Positions 26,866 through 36,276 of a stretch of 64,000 bases of DNA are shown piece by piece. The notes beneath the pieces were generated by a model. That model worked only from the letters and a program-made list of their open reading frames with translations. It did not search any database and had not been told where the DNA came from. A program made the translations under genes and the position numbers. The first letter of the stretch is position 1, and the number at the start of each line of letters is the position of its first letter. The stretch comes from G020353115 sp964389685 (lineage in GTDB: Bacteria; Bacteroidota; Bacteroidia; Bacteroidales; VadinHA17), in assembly GCA_964389685.1 (NCBI GenBank), contig CAYMFM010000012.1:11533-75532 (forward strand). Direction: 5' to 3'.

Positions 26866-27912
26866 TTAACTGTTATTGCCTTCATTCTCCTTTTTTTCTT
26901 CCCCTGATGCATCTACTTCTTCCTCCTGTTCATCTCCCTTTTTCCATGCTTCTTTAGTCTCATTTACAAACAGATAGGATGAGAGTAGCGAATTTTCATT
27001 CTCATTGGGCAGGGGTTTTGCTTTTGCAAATTTAGCCATATCAGCCAGGTGGAATATTTCTGTAAGTTTATCATACAGGTTGTTGTCATTAAATCCAATC
27101 TTCAGAAGAGCATGAAGTGTTTCACTGCTGGTTTGCTCCATTGCCAGGATGCCATACCGGTTTTCGAGGTAAATCCGCAGGGTTTCAGTTAACCGGCTAT
27201 AATACAATTTCACCTTCTCCTTTTGCCATAATTTCTCCGATTTTAATTTATCCAGTTCGCGGAGGGCAATAACATGGGCAGGTTCAGTGGGTTTTATCCG
27301 TTTTAAAATGGGTTCATCCTTCTTCCTTTTCTTCAGGAAACAGATCAGGAAATAGATCAGTCCCACGAGGAATATACCTCCCAAAACATAGGGCAACACC
27401 TGACGGAAGCTTATGGGGGCACTGTAGGGCATTTTGATATCAAAAACCTGAATTGTTGAGTCAGCCGGCTCGGTGTCCGTTCTTTTAACCGTCAGATAAA
27501 TGGGTTCAGACCGGAAGGTTGTTGAAACAGCTGTATCCGCCAGGGAGGCTTCAAAAGGTGGAATGACATAAATGCCGCTATCAAAACAGGTGATCAGAAA
27601 CTCTTTTTTAATGGAAATGCGGTTCCCTTCCAGGTTGCTTGTATCAAATTCACTTTGCAGGAGAATTTCAATACCATCGGTCAGTGTATCGGTATAATCC
27701 CTGACCTGGAGAATCATGTCAGCAGGATGGCTTATTTCAAGGTGAATGGTTGTCTGATCGCCAATTAAAATTGCGGAACTATCAATCGAAGCGGTTACAT
27801 TAACCTCCTGGGCAACGGAAGAGAGATTGGTTATCTGCAACAGCATGGCCAGGGAAAGGGACAACCATCCCCCGGTTATTCTCGCAGACATATTTCGTAA
27901 GAAAAAATACAT
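26866..27912 (-). CDS. Bat-operon single-pass membrane protein with N-terminal Ig-like part
   Basis: This 348-residue protein has a signal peptide (LQITNLSSVAQ) and a BatD-like beta-rich periplasmic region at about 40-175, including SAILIGDQTTIHLEISHPAD. One membrane helix lies at about 185-205 (VLPYVLGGIFLVGLIYFLI). A cytoplasmic helical domain follows with ALRELDKLKSEKLWQKEKVK and LRIYLENRYGILAMEQTS, which resembles the DUF4381-type C-terminal region of Bat clusters. The acidic tail is rich in Glu. It probably anchors or bridges DUF58 and BatA proteins. The start could also be Met8. Confidence 0.75.
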   Translation of the reverse strand: MYFFLRNMSARITGGWLSLSLAMLLQITNLSSVAQEVNVTASIDSSAILIGDQTTIHLEISHPADMILQVRDYTDTLTDGIEILLQSEFDTSNLEGNRISIKKEFLITCFDSGIYVIPPFEASLADTAVSTTFRSEPIYLTVKRTDTEPADSTIQVFDIKMPYSAPISFRQVLPYVLGGIFLVGLIYFLICFLKKRKKDEPILKRIKPTEPAHVIALRELDKLKSEKLWQKEKVKLYYSRLTETLRIYLENRYGILAMEQTSSETLHALLKIGFNDNNLYDKLTEIFHLADMAKFAKAKPLPNENENSLLSSYLFVNETKEAWKKGDEQEEEVDASGEEKKENEGNNS

Positions 27913-27929
27913 GATCGTTGTTTCTTACC

Positions 27930-28793
27930 TCACCGTTTCTTAAAAAGGTTCAGGAGGGGTTTGACATAATCCTCATCGGTACGAACAGCGGTACTGTCGA
28001 TACCGCATTTTGAAAAGATCTCATTTGTTCTGGCCTCTGTTTCCCTCCACCATCTGTGATACATCTCCCGGGTTGCTCTGTTGGAACTATCGATCCAGAG
28101 ATCTTTCCCTGTTTCACTGTCTTTCATTTTTACAAGACCGATTGCCGGGATCTCTGATTCTCTTCTGTCATATATTTTCAGGGCAACGACATCGTGTTTG
28201 TTGTTAGCGATTCGGATTGCCTCTTCGAAATCGGGAGCGATGAAATCTGAGATGACAAAAGCAATGCACCTTTTTTTCAGCGCATTGGTCAGGAAACGAA
28301 GAGGTTCAGTGAGGTCTGTATTCCGGCTTTCGGGGGTAAAGTCGATCAGCTCCCTGATGATCCGCAGTATATGTTTCCTCCCCTTCTTGGGAGGGATAAA
28401 TTTTTCAACCCGGTCAGTAAAAAAAATCACCCCGATCTTATCGTTATTCTGAATGGCCGAGAAGGAGAGAACAGCGGATATTTCCGTAATAACGTTCTTC
28501 TTCAAAAGGTTTACGGACCCGAACTCTCTTGAACCGCTAACATCGATCAGAAGCATTACGGTCAATTCCCTCTCTTCTTCAAAAACCTTTACATAAGGAT
28601 GGTTGAACCTGGCTGTCACATTCCAGTCGATCGTTCGTATCTCATCACCATATTGATACTCCCTGACCTCACTGAAAGCAATCCCCCTGCCCTTGAATGC
28701 ACTATGGTATTCTCCGGCAAACACCTGGTTTGATAAACCACGTGTTTTAATCTCTATTTTTCTGACCCGTTTTAGAATTTCAATTGCTTCCAC
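27930..28793 (-). CDS. DUF58-domain protein of the Bat operon
   Basis: The 287-residue soluble protein has the DUF58 core. FAGEYHSAFKGRGIAFSEVR at about 27-46, YQYGDEIRTIDWNVTARFNHPYVK at 47-70 and a VWA-like metal site DVSGSREF at about 84 are visible. In MoxR-type operons DUF58 proteins are the cytoplasmic partners that couple the ATPase to the membrane VWA proteins. The frame is intact and the size is usual. The gene lies 2 bases downstream of a small exported protein gene and 17 bases upstream of the single-pass protein gene. Confidence 0.92.
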   Translation of the reverse strand: MEAIEILKRVRKIEIKTRGLSNQVFAGEYHSAFKGRGIAFSEVREYQYGDEIRTIDWNVTARFNHPYVKVFEEERELTVMLLIDVSGSREFGSVNLLKKNVITEISAVLSFSAIQNNDKIGVIFFTDRVEKFIPPKKGRKHILRIIRELIDFTPESRNTDLTEPLRFLTNALKKRCIAFVISDFIAPDFEEAIRIANNKHDVVALKIYDRRESEIPAIGLVKMKDSETGKDLWIDSSNRATREMYHRWWRETEARTNEIFSKCGIDSTAVRTDEDYVKPLLNLFKKR

Positions 28794-28795
28794 TT

Positions 28796-29218
28796 CTAAT
28801 CCCTTTGACTGGAGTCAATTTTTCTTGTTGTTAGCGTAAAAAACCACTCCCCTTTTATCAGCTCAATCCTGTACTTCTCTCCCTCCAACTCTTCGATCCA
28901 GGCATTCTCATCGATTTTTTTATATTTTTCGTTCATCACAGCAATCTTTGCATTATAGCACGAATAATCACCAAGATACTTATAGTAGGTGCATACATCA
29001 TCTTCCGAAAGAAAGAATAGCAGGGTTTCTGTTTTAAGATAATTTTCATATTTAAGATACCGGTATGACGGATTTTTTGTGGTTGTGCTTAGTCGGAAAT
29101 CCTTATACCGCTTTTTCATGATCGTTTTTATCTCCGACCCGGAATGGTTGATCAGGTTTTGTGAAAACAGGGTTGTTCCTGCCAGCAAGAATAAGAGGGC
29201 AATGTATATTCGTTTCAT
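28796..29218 (-). CDS. Small exported protein of unknown function in the Bat operon
   Basis: From the ATG at 29218 (MKRIYIALLF) the protein has 140 residues. A signal peptide ends near LFSQN. The mature part alternates charged beta strands with aromatic residues, for example YKDFRLSTTTKNPSYRYLKYENYL and WIEELEGEKYRIELIKGEWFF. I do not recognise a named family. Its position between moxR and DUF58 suggests a periplasmic accessory subunit. A start at 29263 exists but lacks a direct signal sequence; with the later start it lies 44 bases after moxR. Confidence 0.65.
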   Translation of the reverse strand: MKRIYIALLFLLAGTTLFSQNLINHSGSEIKTIMKKRYKDFRLSTTTKNPSYRYLKYENYLKTETLLFFLSEDDVCTYYKYLGDYSCYNAKIAVMNEKYKKIDENAWIEELEGEKYRIELIKGEWFFTLTTRKIDSSQRD

Positions 29219-29262
29219 ATCTTTCGTGCTTTGCGTAATGCCGGGTATTAATGAATCACTCA

Positions 29263-30258
29263 TTATGGAACTTCAATGGTATTCAGAATTTCGGTTATGA
29301 TATCCTCTGAGGTAATGTTTTCCGCTTCTGCTTCATAGGTCAGTCCAATCCGGTGCCTCATAATATCATAACACATGGCACGGACATCCTCAGGAATGAC
29401 GTATCCTCTTCGTTTAATGAAAGCATAAGATTTTGAGGCCAGTCCCAGATTGATGGATGCCCTGGGGGAACTTCCATAACTGATCATATTGGTAAATTTT
29501 TCCAGTCCGCATTCGGCTGGATTTCGTGTTGCAAAGACAATATCAAGAATATACCGTTCAATTTTTTCATCCATATAGACATCCCTCACAACATCCCGGG
29601 CTTTCAGGATATCGGATGGTTTCAGGATGGTATTTGCTGTTGGAAATACCTTGGCCAGGTTTTCCCTCATGATGAGTTTCTCTTCCTCTTTATTGGGATA
29701 GCTAATGACTACCTTCAGCATAAACCGGTCGACCTGTGCTTCGGGAAGCGGATAGGTTCCCTCCTGTTCGATAGGATTCTGGGTTGCCAGAACAAGAAAG
29801 GGCTCTTCCAGCGGATAGGTTTCCGATCCGATGGTGATTTGCCGTTCCTGCATTGCCTCCAACAGGGCGCTCTGGACTTTTGCAGGTGACCGGTTTATCT
29901 CATCCGCCAGCACAAAATTTGTAAAAATGGGACCTTTCTTAACGAGGAACTCCTCTTTCTTCTGGGAATAGATCATGGTTCCCAGAAGATCGGCTGGCAA
30001 AAGGTCAGGAGTGAACTGTATCCTGCTGAACTTAGCATCAATGGTATCTGCCAGCGTATTTATAGCCAGGGTTTTTGCCAGGCCAGGCACACCCTCAAGC
30101 AGAATATGTCCGTTGGACAATAAACCAACCAGCAGACTCTCCAGCAGGTGTTTCTGCCCTACGATCACCTTCTGCATTTCCAGATTGATCAGATCGACAA
30201 AGGTACTCTCTTTTTCAATCCTTTCATTCAGTTCTTTAATATTTACCGATACATCCAT
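29263..30258 (-). CDS. moxR: MoxR-family AAA+ ATPase
   Basis: From the ATG at 30258 (MDVSVNIKELNE) the protein has about 331 residues, the usual MoxR length. The Walker A motif is GVPGLAKT and the Walker B region is FVLADEINRSPAKVQSALLEAMQERQ. Sensor and arginine-finger regions follow (ATQNPIEQEGTYPLPEAQVDRF). MoxR proteins act as chaperones that load cofactors or mature VWA-domain partners, here the DUF58 and BatA/B proteins encoded downstream. It is the first gene of the operon, with 230 bases of apparently open promoter region before the divergent repeat-protein genes. Confidence 0.93.
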   Translation of the reverse strand: MDVSVNIKELNERIEKESTFVDLINLEMQKVIVGQKHLLESLLVGLLSNGHILLEGVPGLAKTLAINTLADTIDAKFSRIQFTPDLLPADLLGTMIYSQKKEEFLVKKGPIFTNFVLADEINRSPAKVQSALLEAMQERQITIGSETYPLEEPFLVLATQNPIEQEGTYPLPEAQVDRFMLKVVISYPNKEEEKLIMRENLAKVFPTANTILKPSDILKARDVVRDVYMDEKIERYILDIVFATRNPAECGLEKFTNMISYGSSPRASINLGLASKSYAFIKRRGYVIPEDVRAMCYDIMRHRIGLTYEAEAENITSEDIITEILNTIEVP

Positions 30259-30487
30259 AATCAATGTTTTAATAAACAGAATTACAAAAATAGAACCTGT
30301 GCGATTTTTTTTATAGGTTTTCTCCGTTTTTTTTCCTTTCAGGCGATACAAAATTGTTAAATAATTCTATAATCCGGTGTTAAAAAATGTTAAATGAAAG
30401 CAACGGAATGGTGAGCCTGTACCAGGAAGGAATTTGCCACAGGTATTTGTTAAAAAGAGTTGGATGACAAAAAATAGCCGGATTATT

Positions 30488-30632
30488 TTTTTTTGTAACT
30501 TATCATCGATATGGAATTGAGTAATCATCCAAACCAAATAGCCATGAAACGCATACTTTTTTTTCTGCTCACTGTTCACTTCTCACTACTCACTCTCTTT
30601 TCCCAGGCACCACAAAGCTTTAACTACCAGGC
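30488..30632 (+). repeat. Direct repeat, copy 1 (leader and signal-peptide region of repeat protein 1)
   Basis: This 145-bp block is matched by 33416-33560 with only two mismatches that I can count. It covers the T-run, the untranslated leader, both possible start codons and the signal-peptide code. The genes diverge just after it, so the block is either a recent duplication or is kept alike by gene conversion. Confidence 0.85.
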
Positions 30633-33363
30633 GATTGCCAGGGATGGATCGGGAGATCCTCTCCCCAATTCAGCGTTTAGTGTGAAAATCGGAATAATCT
30701 CCGGAAGCATAGCGGGTCCGTTGATCTGGGAAGAAGAGCATTCCGTGAATACCAATGAGCTGGGTTTGTTCACGGTGACCATCGGAGATCCCGGAGCAAC
30801 AAAAACGGGTGGTTCAGCAGCATCGTTCGATGCCATTGACTGGGGTGCGGACATTCACTTTCTGAAGGTTCAGATAAATCCCGGTGGGAGCTACGTTGAT
30901 ATGGGCACAACACAATTGCTATCGGTACCCTACGCTCTCTTTGCCGACCAAACAGCCAACACCGATGATGCAGATGCGGATCCGGGAAACGAGTTACAGG
31001 ATTTGTCATTATCTGGCAACACACTCAGTCTAACAGGTGACGCTACATCCGTAAACCTTGCCCCCTACCTCGATGATACCAATCATTGGAATCAACTGGG
31101 GGAAGTCATCTATTACAATACAGGGAATGTTGGAATCGGAACGGATGCACCGGATGGGCGCCTGGAAGTAAAAGGGAACGCTTCGGGTGACGCGTCTGAT
31201 CCTCTGTTTGAGGTGAAAAGAAATGACGGACAGGCGGTTTTTGCTGTCTATCCGGATAGTGTCAGGATTTACATCAATGAGGCGGAAACGAAAGGGACCA
31301 AGGGTGGTTTTGCCGTGGGTGGCTTTACTCCTTCAAAAGGAATATCCAATGATTACCTCAAGATATCTCCCGATAGCGTCAGGGTATATGTAAGTGACGA
31401 ACCTTCGGGAAAAGGAACAAAAGGTGGATTTGCCGTTGGTGGATTTGCTCCGGGAAAGAGCTCCAGCCCTACCAGTTTCATGTACCTTACACCCGAAAAC
31501 TATTTTATCGGACATGAAAGCGGTTTGTTGACAACCAAAGGGCTCTATAACTCCTTCATCGGATATCAGAGCGGTTACTCAAACACGGAGGGGATGAGCA
31601 ACGCATTCCTGGGATATCAAAGCGGATTCATGAATACCACAGGGGACGGGAACCTGTTTCTCGGATACCAGACGGGATATTCAAATGAGGTGGGTGATTA
31701 CAACACCTTCCTGGGATATGAAAGCGGTTACTCGAATGCCGGGGGGCTGAACAATACCTTCCTGGGAAGCTTCTCCGGGTTCAGCAATACCACGGGAAGC
31801 TACAATACGTTTGTTGGAGACTCATCCGGTTATTATAACAATGGAGAAGGGAACTCATTCCTGGGGGATAAGAGTGGTTTTTCCAATACCACCGGGGCAA
31901 ACAATGTTTTTGTAGGTACCTATGCAGGTTATCTGAATACCATTGGGGATTCATGCATATTCATCGGGAACCGGAGCGGATACAATAACACGTCCGGAAG
32001 TTCGAATATTTTTATTGGTAACCGAAGCGGTTTTTCAAATACAACAGGAAGGTATAATGTATACCTGGGTTACCAGAGCGGTTACAATTCCATTGGAGCC
32101 AGCTATAACTCATTTATGGGATTCGGAGCCGGATACTCCAACACCACCGGCTTCAGTAATATATTCATAGGCTACAGGAGCGGATATTTAAATAATACTG
32201 GTAAATATAATGTTTTCATGGGACACATGGCCGGTTATACAAGTGATGCCGCTTATAATGTTTTTATTGGTCCCTATAGTGGATATTCAAATACCTCCGG
32301 ACAATATAATGCCTTTATGGGATATTTTACAGGAAGATACAATACTACCGGTTCTAATAACCTGTTTATGGGTAACCAGGCAGGTGAATCAAATACCACC
32401 GGTATTGGAAATGTATATCTTGGCTATTATGCAGGAAATACAAGGGCTAATGGACAGCATAATGTTTTTATTGGAACAGAAAGTGGCAGATTGGGTACAT
32501 CAGGATCTTTTGGTGTCTTTATCGGCTACAAAGCAGAATATCAAGCAACCGGAAATTACAATACAGTGATGGGCTATCTGGCTGCAGAAAATATGACGGG
32601 AGGTTACCAAAACGTGATAATAGGTGACTTTACCGGAAATGACTTGGTCTCCGGAGCAAACAATACCCTGGTTGGAAAGAGTGCGGGCAGTAAAATCACT
32701 ACCGGAAATTATAATACCAGCCTGGGAATGAACGCTGGAGGCGGAGTGATAACAGGGAGCAATAATGTGTTTATCGGCCATTTGGCTGGATGGTATGAGA
32801 CCGGTTCTGATAAACTCTATATTGATAATTCCAATACAACTGATCCACTGATATGGGGAGATTTTGCAGTTAACAGGGTCGTTATCAATGGAAACGCAGC
32901 AGATAATTCAAATAACAGAACTTTTTACGCCAATGGGACGGCTGGAGGTGATTATGCATGGTATAACGATAGCGATATACGCCTTAAGAAAAACATTAAA
33001 TCCATTCCTGATGCGCTTGGAAAAGTCATGGAGTTGCGCGGGGTGAATTTCGAATGGAAAGATCCTGATGCTGCTGAGAAGGGAACACGAATGGGATTTA
33101 TCGCGCAGGAAGCAGCTGGGATCATCCCTGAAGTGGTGGAAACCGGAAGTGAATACATGTCCATGCAATATGCACCCATTACCGCTCTCCTTGTTGAAGC
33201 AATCAAGGAACAACAAAAGCAGATTGAAAAATTGCAACAGGAGAATGAAACTCTCAAAGGATTGATTGAGGAAAACCGGGAGCAGGAAAGAGAGATTGCC
33301 GAACTGAAGAAAATATTGACCGAACTGCAGCTTACCCTTGTGATCCTCAGTGAGAAAGATTGA
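30544..33363 (+). CDS. Secreted repeat protein with self-cleaving Peptidase_S74 C-terminus (paralog 1)
   Basis: From the ATG at 30544 the protein has 939 residues. A signal peptide (MKRILFFLLTVHFSLLTLF) leads into a beta-rich N-terminal part at about 20-200. Two about 40-residue units containing KGTKGGFAVGGF follow. About 26 units of roughly 16 residues, with the pattern NTTGxYNxFxGYxSGY, then form a YadA-like or beta-roll stalk. The S74 intramolecular chaperone domain starts at SDIRLKKNI, where Ser810 and the nearby Lys are the expected dyad for self-cleavage. A final coiled coil (QQKQIEKLQQENETLKG) should trimerise. S74 domains trim phage tail spikes and large surface fibres. An ATG at 30511 is possible but would bury the signal peptide. 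Confidence 0.85.
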   Translation: MKRILFFLLTVHFSLLTLFSQAPQSFNYQAIARDGSGDPLPNSAFSVKIGIISGSIAGPLIWEEEHSVNTNELGLFTVTIGDPGATKTGGSAASFDAIDWGADIHFLKVQINPGGSYVDMGTTQLLSVPYALFADQTANTDDADADPGNELQDLSLSGNTLSLTGDATSVNLAPYLDDTNHWNQLGEVIYYNTGNVGIGTDAPDGRLEVKGNASGDASDPLFEVKRNDGQAVFAVYPDSVRIYINEAETKGTKGGFAVGGFTPSKGISNDYLKISPDSVRVYVSDEPSGKGTKGGFAVGGFAPGKSSSPTSFMYLTPENYFIGHESGLLTTKGLYNSFIGYQSGYSNTEGMSNAFLGYQSGFMNTTGDGNLFLGYQTGYSNEVGDYNTFLGYESGYSNAGGLNNTFLGSFSGFSNTTGSYNTFVGDSSGYYNNGEGNSFLGDKSGFSNTTGANNVFVGTYAGYLNTIGDSCIFIGNRSGYNNTSGSSNIFIGNRSGFSNTTGRYNVYLGYQSGYNSIGASYNSFMGFGAGYSNTTGFSNIFIGYRSGYLNNTGKYNVFMGHMAGYTSDAAYNVFIGPYSGYSNTSGQYNAFMGYFTGRYNTTGSNNLFMGNQAGESNTTGIGNVYLGYYAGNTRANGQHNVFIGTESGRLGTSGSFGVFIGYKAEYQATGNYNTVMGYLAAENMTGGYQNVIIGDFTGNDLVSGANNTLVGKSAGSKITTGNYNTSLGMNAGGGVITGSNNVFIGHLAGWYETGSDKLYIDNSNTTDPLIWGDFAVNRVVINGNAADNSNNRTFYANGTAGGDYAWYNDSDIRLKKNIKSIPDALGKVMELRGVNFEWKDPDAAEKGTRMGFIAQEAAGIIPEVVETGSEYMSMQYAPITALLVEAIKEQQKQIEKLQQENETLKGLIEENREQEREIAELKKILTELQLTLVILSEKD
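31510..32805 (+). repeat. About 26 tandem 48-bp coding repeats
   Basis: Codons for NTTG, then two variable residues, N and F, then GYxSGY recur about every 48 bases in frame. The units are diverged in sequence, which fits selection on a protein fold rather than recent slippage. They make the stalk of the S74 protein. Confidence 0.8.
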
Positions 33364-33389
33364 TTCCTTTAAAAAATTATCAATAAAAA

Positions 33390-33422
33390 ATTACCCGATA
33401 AATACTGCCGGGTGATTTTTTT
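33390..33422 (+). terminator. Intrinsic terminator after repeat protein 1
   Basis: ATTACCCG (33390-33397) pairs with CGGGTGAT (33409-33416) with one G-U pair, and seven T residues follow (33416-33422). The T-run is also the first part of the repeated 145-bp leader of the next gene, so terminator and leader overlap. Confidence 0.7.
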
Positions 33423-33560
33423 GTAACTTATCATCGATATGGAATTGAGTAATCATCCAAACCAAATAGCCATGAAACGCATACTTTTTTTTCTGCTCAC
33501 TGTTCACTGCTCACTACTCACTCTCTTTTCCCAGGCACCACAAGGCTTTAACTACCAGGC
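33416..33560 (+). repeat. Direct repeat, copy 2 (leader and signal-peptide region of repeat protein 2)
   Basis: Nearly identical to 30488-30632 (two mismatches in 145 bases by eye), offset by 2928 bases. It covers the untranslated leader and the region coding for the signal peptide of the second paralog. Confidence 0.85.
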
Positions 33561-35859
33561 TGTCGTCAGAGATGATGCCGGGACCGTTGTATCGGACCAA
33601 GTCGTTGGGATTAAGATCAGCATTCTGCAAGGAAATGTCTCTGGTACAGTTATATACAGTGAAACGCATGCGCCAGCAACGAATGCCTTTGGCCTGGTGA
33701 CACTGGAAATTGGTGGCGGTACAACATCCGATGATTTCAGTGCAATTACCTGGGGAGATGATCTCTTTTTCCTGAAGGTTGAAATGGACGCAACAGGCGG
33801 AACATCCTATTCAGAAATGGGCACAACACAGCTGTTATCGGTTCCCTATGCCCTCTTTGCAGCAGAGACAGCCAATACGGATGATGCGGATGCCAACCCG
33901 GAAAATGAACTTCAGGATCTGTCACTATCCGGTAATACATTGAGCCTGACCGGTGATGCCACATCCGTAAACCTGGCATCTTACCTTGATAATACCAATC
34001 ACTGGAGCAAAATGGGAGATGTGATCTACTACAACACGGGGAATGTTGGGATCGGAACGGATGCCCCCATTGGACGCCTCGAAGTAAAGGGAAACCTGTC
34101 GGGCGAGGGATCTGATCCCCTGTTTGAGGTGAAAAGAAATGACGGTCAGACCGTTTTTGCTGTCTACCCTGACAGTGTCAGGATTTATGTTAATGAAGAA
34201 GAGACCAAAGGGACCAAAGGGGGTTTCGCTGTCGGAGGATTCACCCCGGCAACAAAAGGATTGACCAATGAATTTCTCCGGGTCACACCGGACAGTGTTC
34301 GGATGTACATTAACGATGAAACCACCAAAGGAACCAAAGGAGGATTTGCAGTAGGCGGTTTCACCCCTGGCAAAGGAATAACAAACGATTTTTTAAGCAT
34401 TACTCCCGACAGCACACGGGTGTTTACAAAGGATACGATTAGCGGATTTGCCATAGGTAATATAGAAACTGGTAATGTTACCAATTATCTGCACTTAACT
34501 CCAAAAAATTACTTTATCGGTCATGAAAGTGGAAAGTCAATGGTTGATGGCCTGTATAACATCTTTATCGGGTATCAAAGCGGGTATTCAACCCTTGGAA
34601 CTGATTTGTTTGATTGGCATGGAAGTAATAACTCATTCATTGGGTATAAGAGTGGTTTTTCAAATACCTATGGTCATAAAAATATTTTTATTGGAAATGA
34701 AAGTGGGTATTCCAATACTACCGGATATGATAATGTCTTTATAGGTGCACGTAGCGGATATACGAATACAACAGGTGCAGACAACATTTTTATTGGCAAA
34801 GGATCTGGAGAGAGCAACACTTCAGGAGCGCATAACTTCTTTGCCGGATCACAATGCGGCACCAAAAATACAGAAGGAGATAATAATGCTTTTATCGGTC
34901 ATTATGCAGGATATCTGAATACTACTGGAAGCAATAATATAAATATGGGATATGGAACTGCCTTCTATAATACAACGGGAAGCGACAATATTTATATTGG
35001 ACATCAGGTAGCCTGGAATGCTACTACAGGATCCGGCAATACCTTTTTGGGATCCGGAACAGGTTATAGTAATACAAGTGGTTACAGTAACACGTATATT
35101 GGATACAGAACTGGTTATGTTAATTCCGTTGGACATCATAATGTTTTTATTGGAAATCAAGCCGGATCTGCTGAAACAGGATCGAATAAATTATACATTG
35201 ATAACACCAGTACGTCAGCACCGCTTATCTATGGAGATTTTAGCAGCAATTACCTGAGATTTAACGGGAATGTCGGGATTAGCGTAACACCGGCTTATAC
35301 TCTTGATGTTAATGGGATTCTAAATATCAGGAGAAATGGAGTACCGGCGCTATACATTAGCGGCTATGAAGCCATATGGTGTAACGGTACCTATTTTAGC
35401 TGGGGATTTGGAGGTGCCTATAATGCATTCGCCGATAAGGTATCCATTGGAACAACCAATACGAGCGGATACATGCTGTATGTTTATGGTTCTGCCTATA
35501 CAACAGGTAGCTGGCTAGGGTCCGATGCCCGCTTAAAAGATGATTTTCTGGAGATAGAACAGCCCCTCGAAAAAGTCCTGAGCATGCAGGGAGTGAACTA
35601 CCGCTGGAAAACCGATGAATACCCTGACAGAAATTTCCCGGAAGGCAGGCACTACGGCGTAATCGCACAGGATATTGAAAACGTCCTGCCGGAAATAGTC
35701 ATGGAACACAACGGGGAAAAAGCCGTGGCCTATACCGAAATCATTCCCGTACTCATCGAAGCAATGAAAGAACAGCAAAACCAGATTGAAAAGCAGCAAA
35801 CGGAGATTGATGAACTGAAACAAATAGTGCAGGAGTTGGTGGAAAATTCAAGAGACTAA
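33472..35859 (+). CDS. Secreted repeat protein with Peptidase_S74 C-terminus (paralog 2)
   Basis: From the ATG at 33472 the protein has 795 residues and the same plan as its upstream neighbour. The signal peptide is almost identical, and the N-terminal domain diverges after it. Two good and one decayed KGTKGGFAVGGF-type units come next, then about 13 stalk units such as YSNTTGYDNVFIGARSGY. A short beta domain (PAYTLDVNGILNIRRNG) follows. The S74 domain starts at SDARLKDDF (Ser684 from this start), and a coiled coil closes the protein (QQNQIEKQQTEIDELK). It differs from paralog 1 in stalk length and in the N-terminal domain, as if the genes supply fibres of different reach. Confidence 0.85.
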   Translation: MKRILFFLLTVHCSLLTLFSQAPQGFNYQAVVRDDAGTVVSDQVVGIKISILQGNVSGTVIYSETHAPATNAFGLVTLEIGGGTTSDDFSAITWGDDLFFLKVEMDATGGTSYSEMGTTQLLSVPYALFAAETANTDDADANPENELQDLSLSGNTLSLTGDATSVNLASYLDNTNHWSKMGDVIYYNTGNVGIGTDAPIGRLEVKGNLSGEGSDPLFEVKRNDGQTVFAVYPDSVRIYVNEEETKGTKGGFAVGGFTPATKGLTNEFLRVTPDSVRMYINDETTKGTKGGFAVGGFTPGKGITNDFLSITPDSTRVFTKDTISGFAIGNIETGNVTNYLHLTPKNYFIGHESGKSMVDGLYNIFIGYQSGYSTLGTDLFDWHGSNNSFIGYKSGFSNTYGHKNIFIGNESGYSNTTGYDNVFIGARSGYTNTTGADNIFIGKGSGESNTSGAHNFFAGSQCGTKNTEGDNNAFIGHYAGYLNTTGSNNINMGYGTAFYNTTGSDNIYIGHQVAWNATTGSGNTFLGSGTGYSNTSGYSNTYIGYRTGYVNSVGHHNVFIGNQAGSAETGSNKLYIDNTSTSAPLIYGDFSSNYLRFNGNVGISVTPAYTLDVNGILNIRRNGVPALYISGYEAIWCNGTYFSWGFGGAYNAFADKVSIGTTNTSGYMLYVYGSAYTTGSWLGSDARLKDDFLEIEQPLEKVLSMQGVNYRWKTDEYPDRNFPEGRHYGVIAQDIENVLPEIVMEHNGEKAVAYTEIIPVLIEAMKEQQNQIEKQQTEIDELKQIVQELVENSRD

Positions 35860-36276
35860 GGGACTGAGAGACTGTGGGATGGGGAGATGAAGAGAATGTG
35901 AGAAGTGAGAGGGGATAGTACAGAGTAGGATAGGCAAAGTGCATAGAGCATGGAGTATGGGGAGGAATGAGTAGATCAGAGTACGGATTTTATACACCTT
36001 AGTCAAAGAATCAGATAATATATCAGAAATTGAACCATTGTAGAGACGCCCAACCTGGGCGTCTTTGCACCCGGCAAACAAGAAATACATTAAACACGTT
36101 AACAGCTACTGAAGTGGCTGCCTACTATTTGTCAGTTCCTCCGGAACGTTTTTATCTGTGCAACCTTAAATAATGGAACCATATGAAACATCTACTCACT
36201 ACTCATCACTCACCTCTCACTACTCACCCCTTGAGTTTTTTTCCTACCTTTGCCAATGTCGTTTATACCCACCCCC
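35860..36276. other. Intergenic stretch with low-complexity repeats and a hairpin
   Basis: There is no convincing gene. Just after the stop codon the DNA is a string of GAGA/GTGAG-type words, and near 36190-36230 the opposite words CTCACTACTCA recur. The hairpin AGACGCCCA/TGGGCGTCT at 36044-36064 is flanked by GTAG and TTTG. It resembles the short GTAGAGACG-type mobile hairpins seen in several phyla, or a weak terminator. Confidence 0.5.

Noticed and set aside
31510..32805. Regular 48-bp repeats that could look like a CRISPR array
   Set aside because: The units are diverged, contiguous and in frame within a protein gene, with no constant repeat and no spacers.
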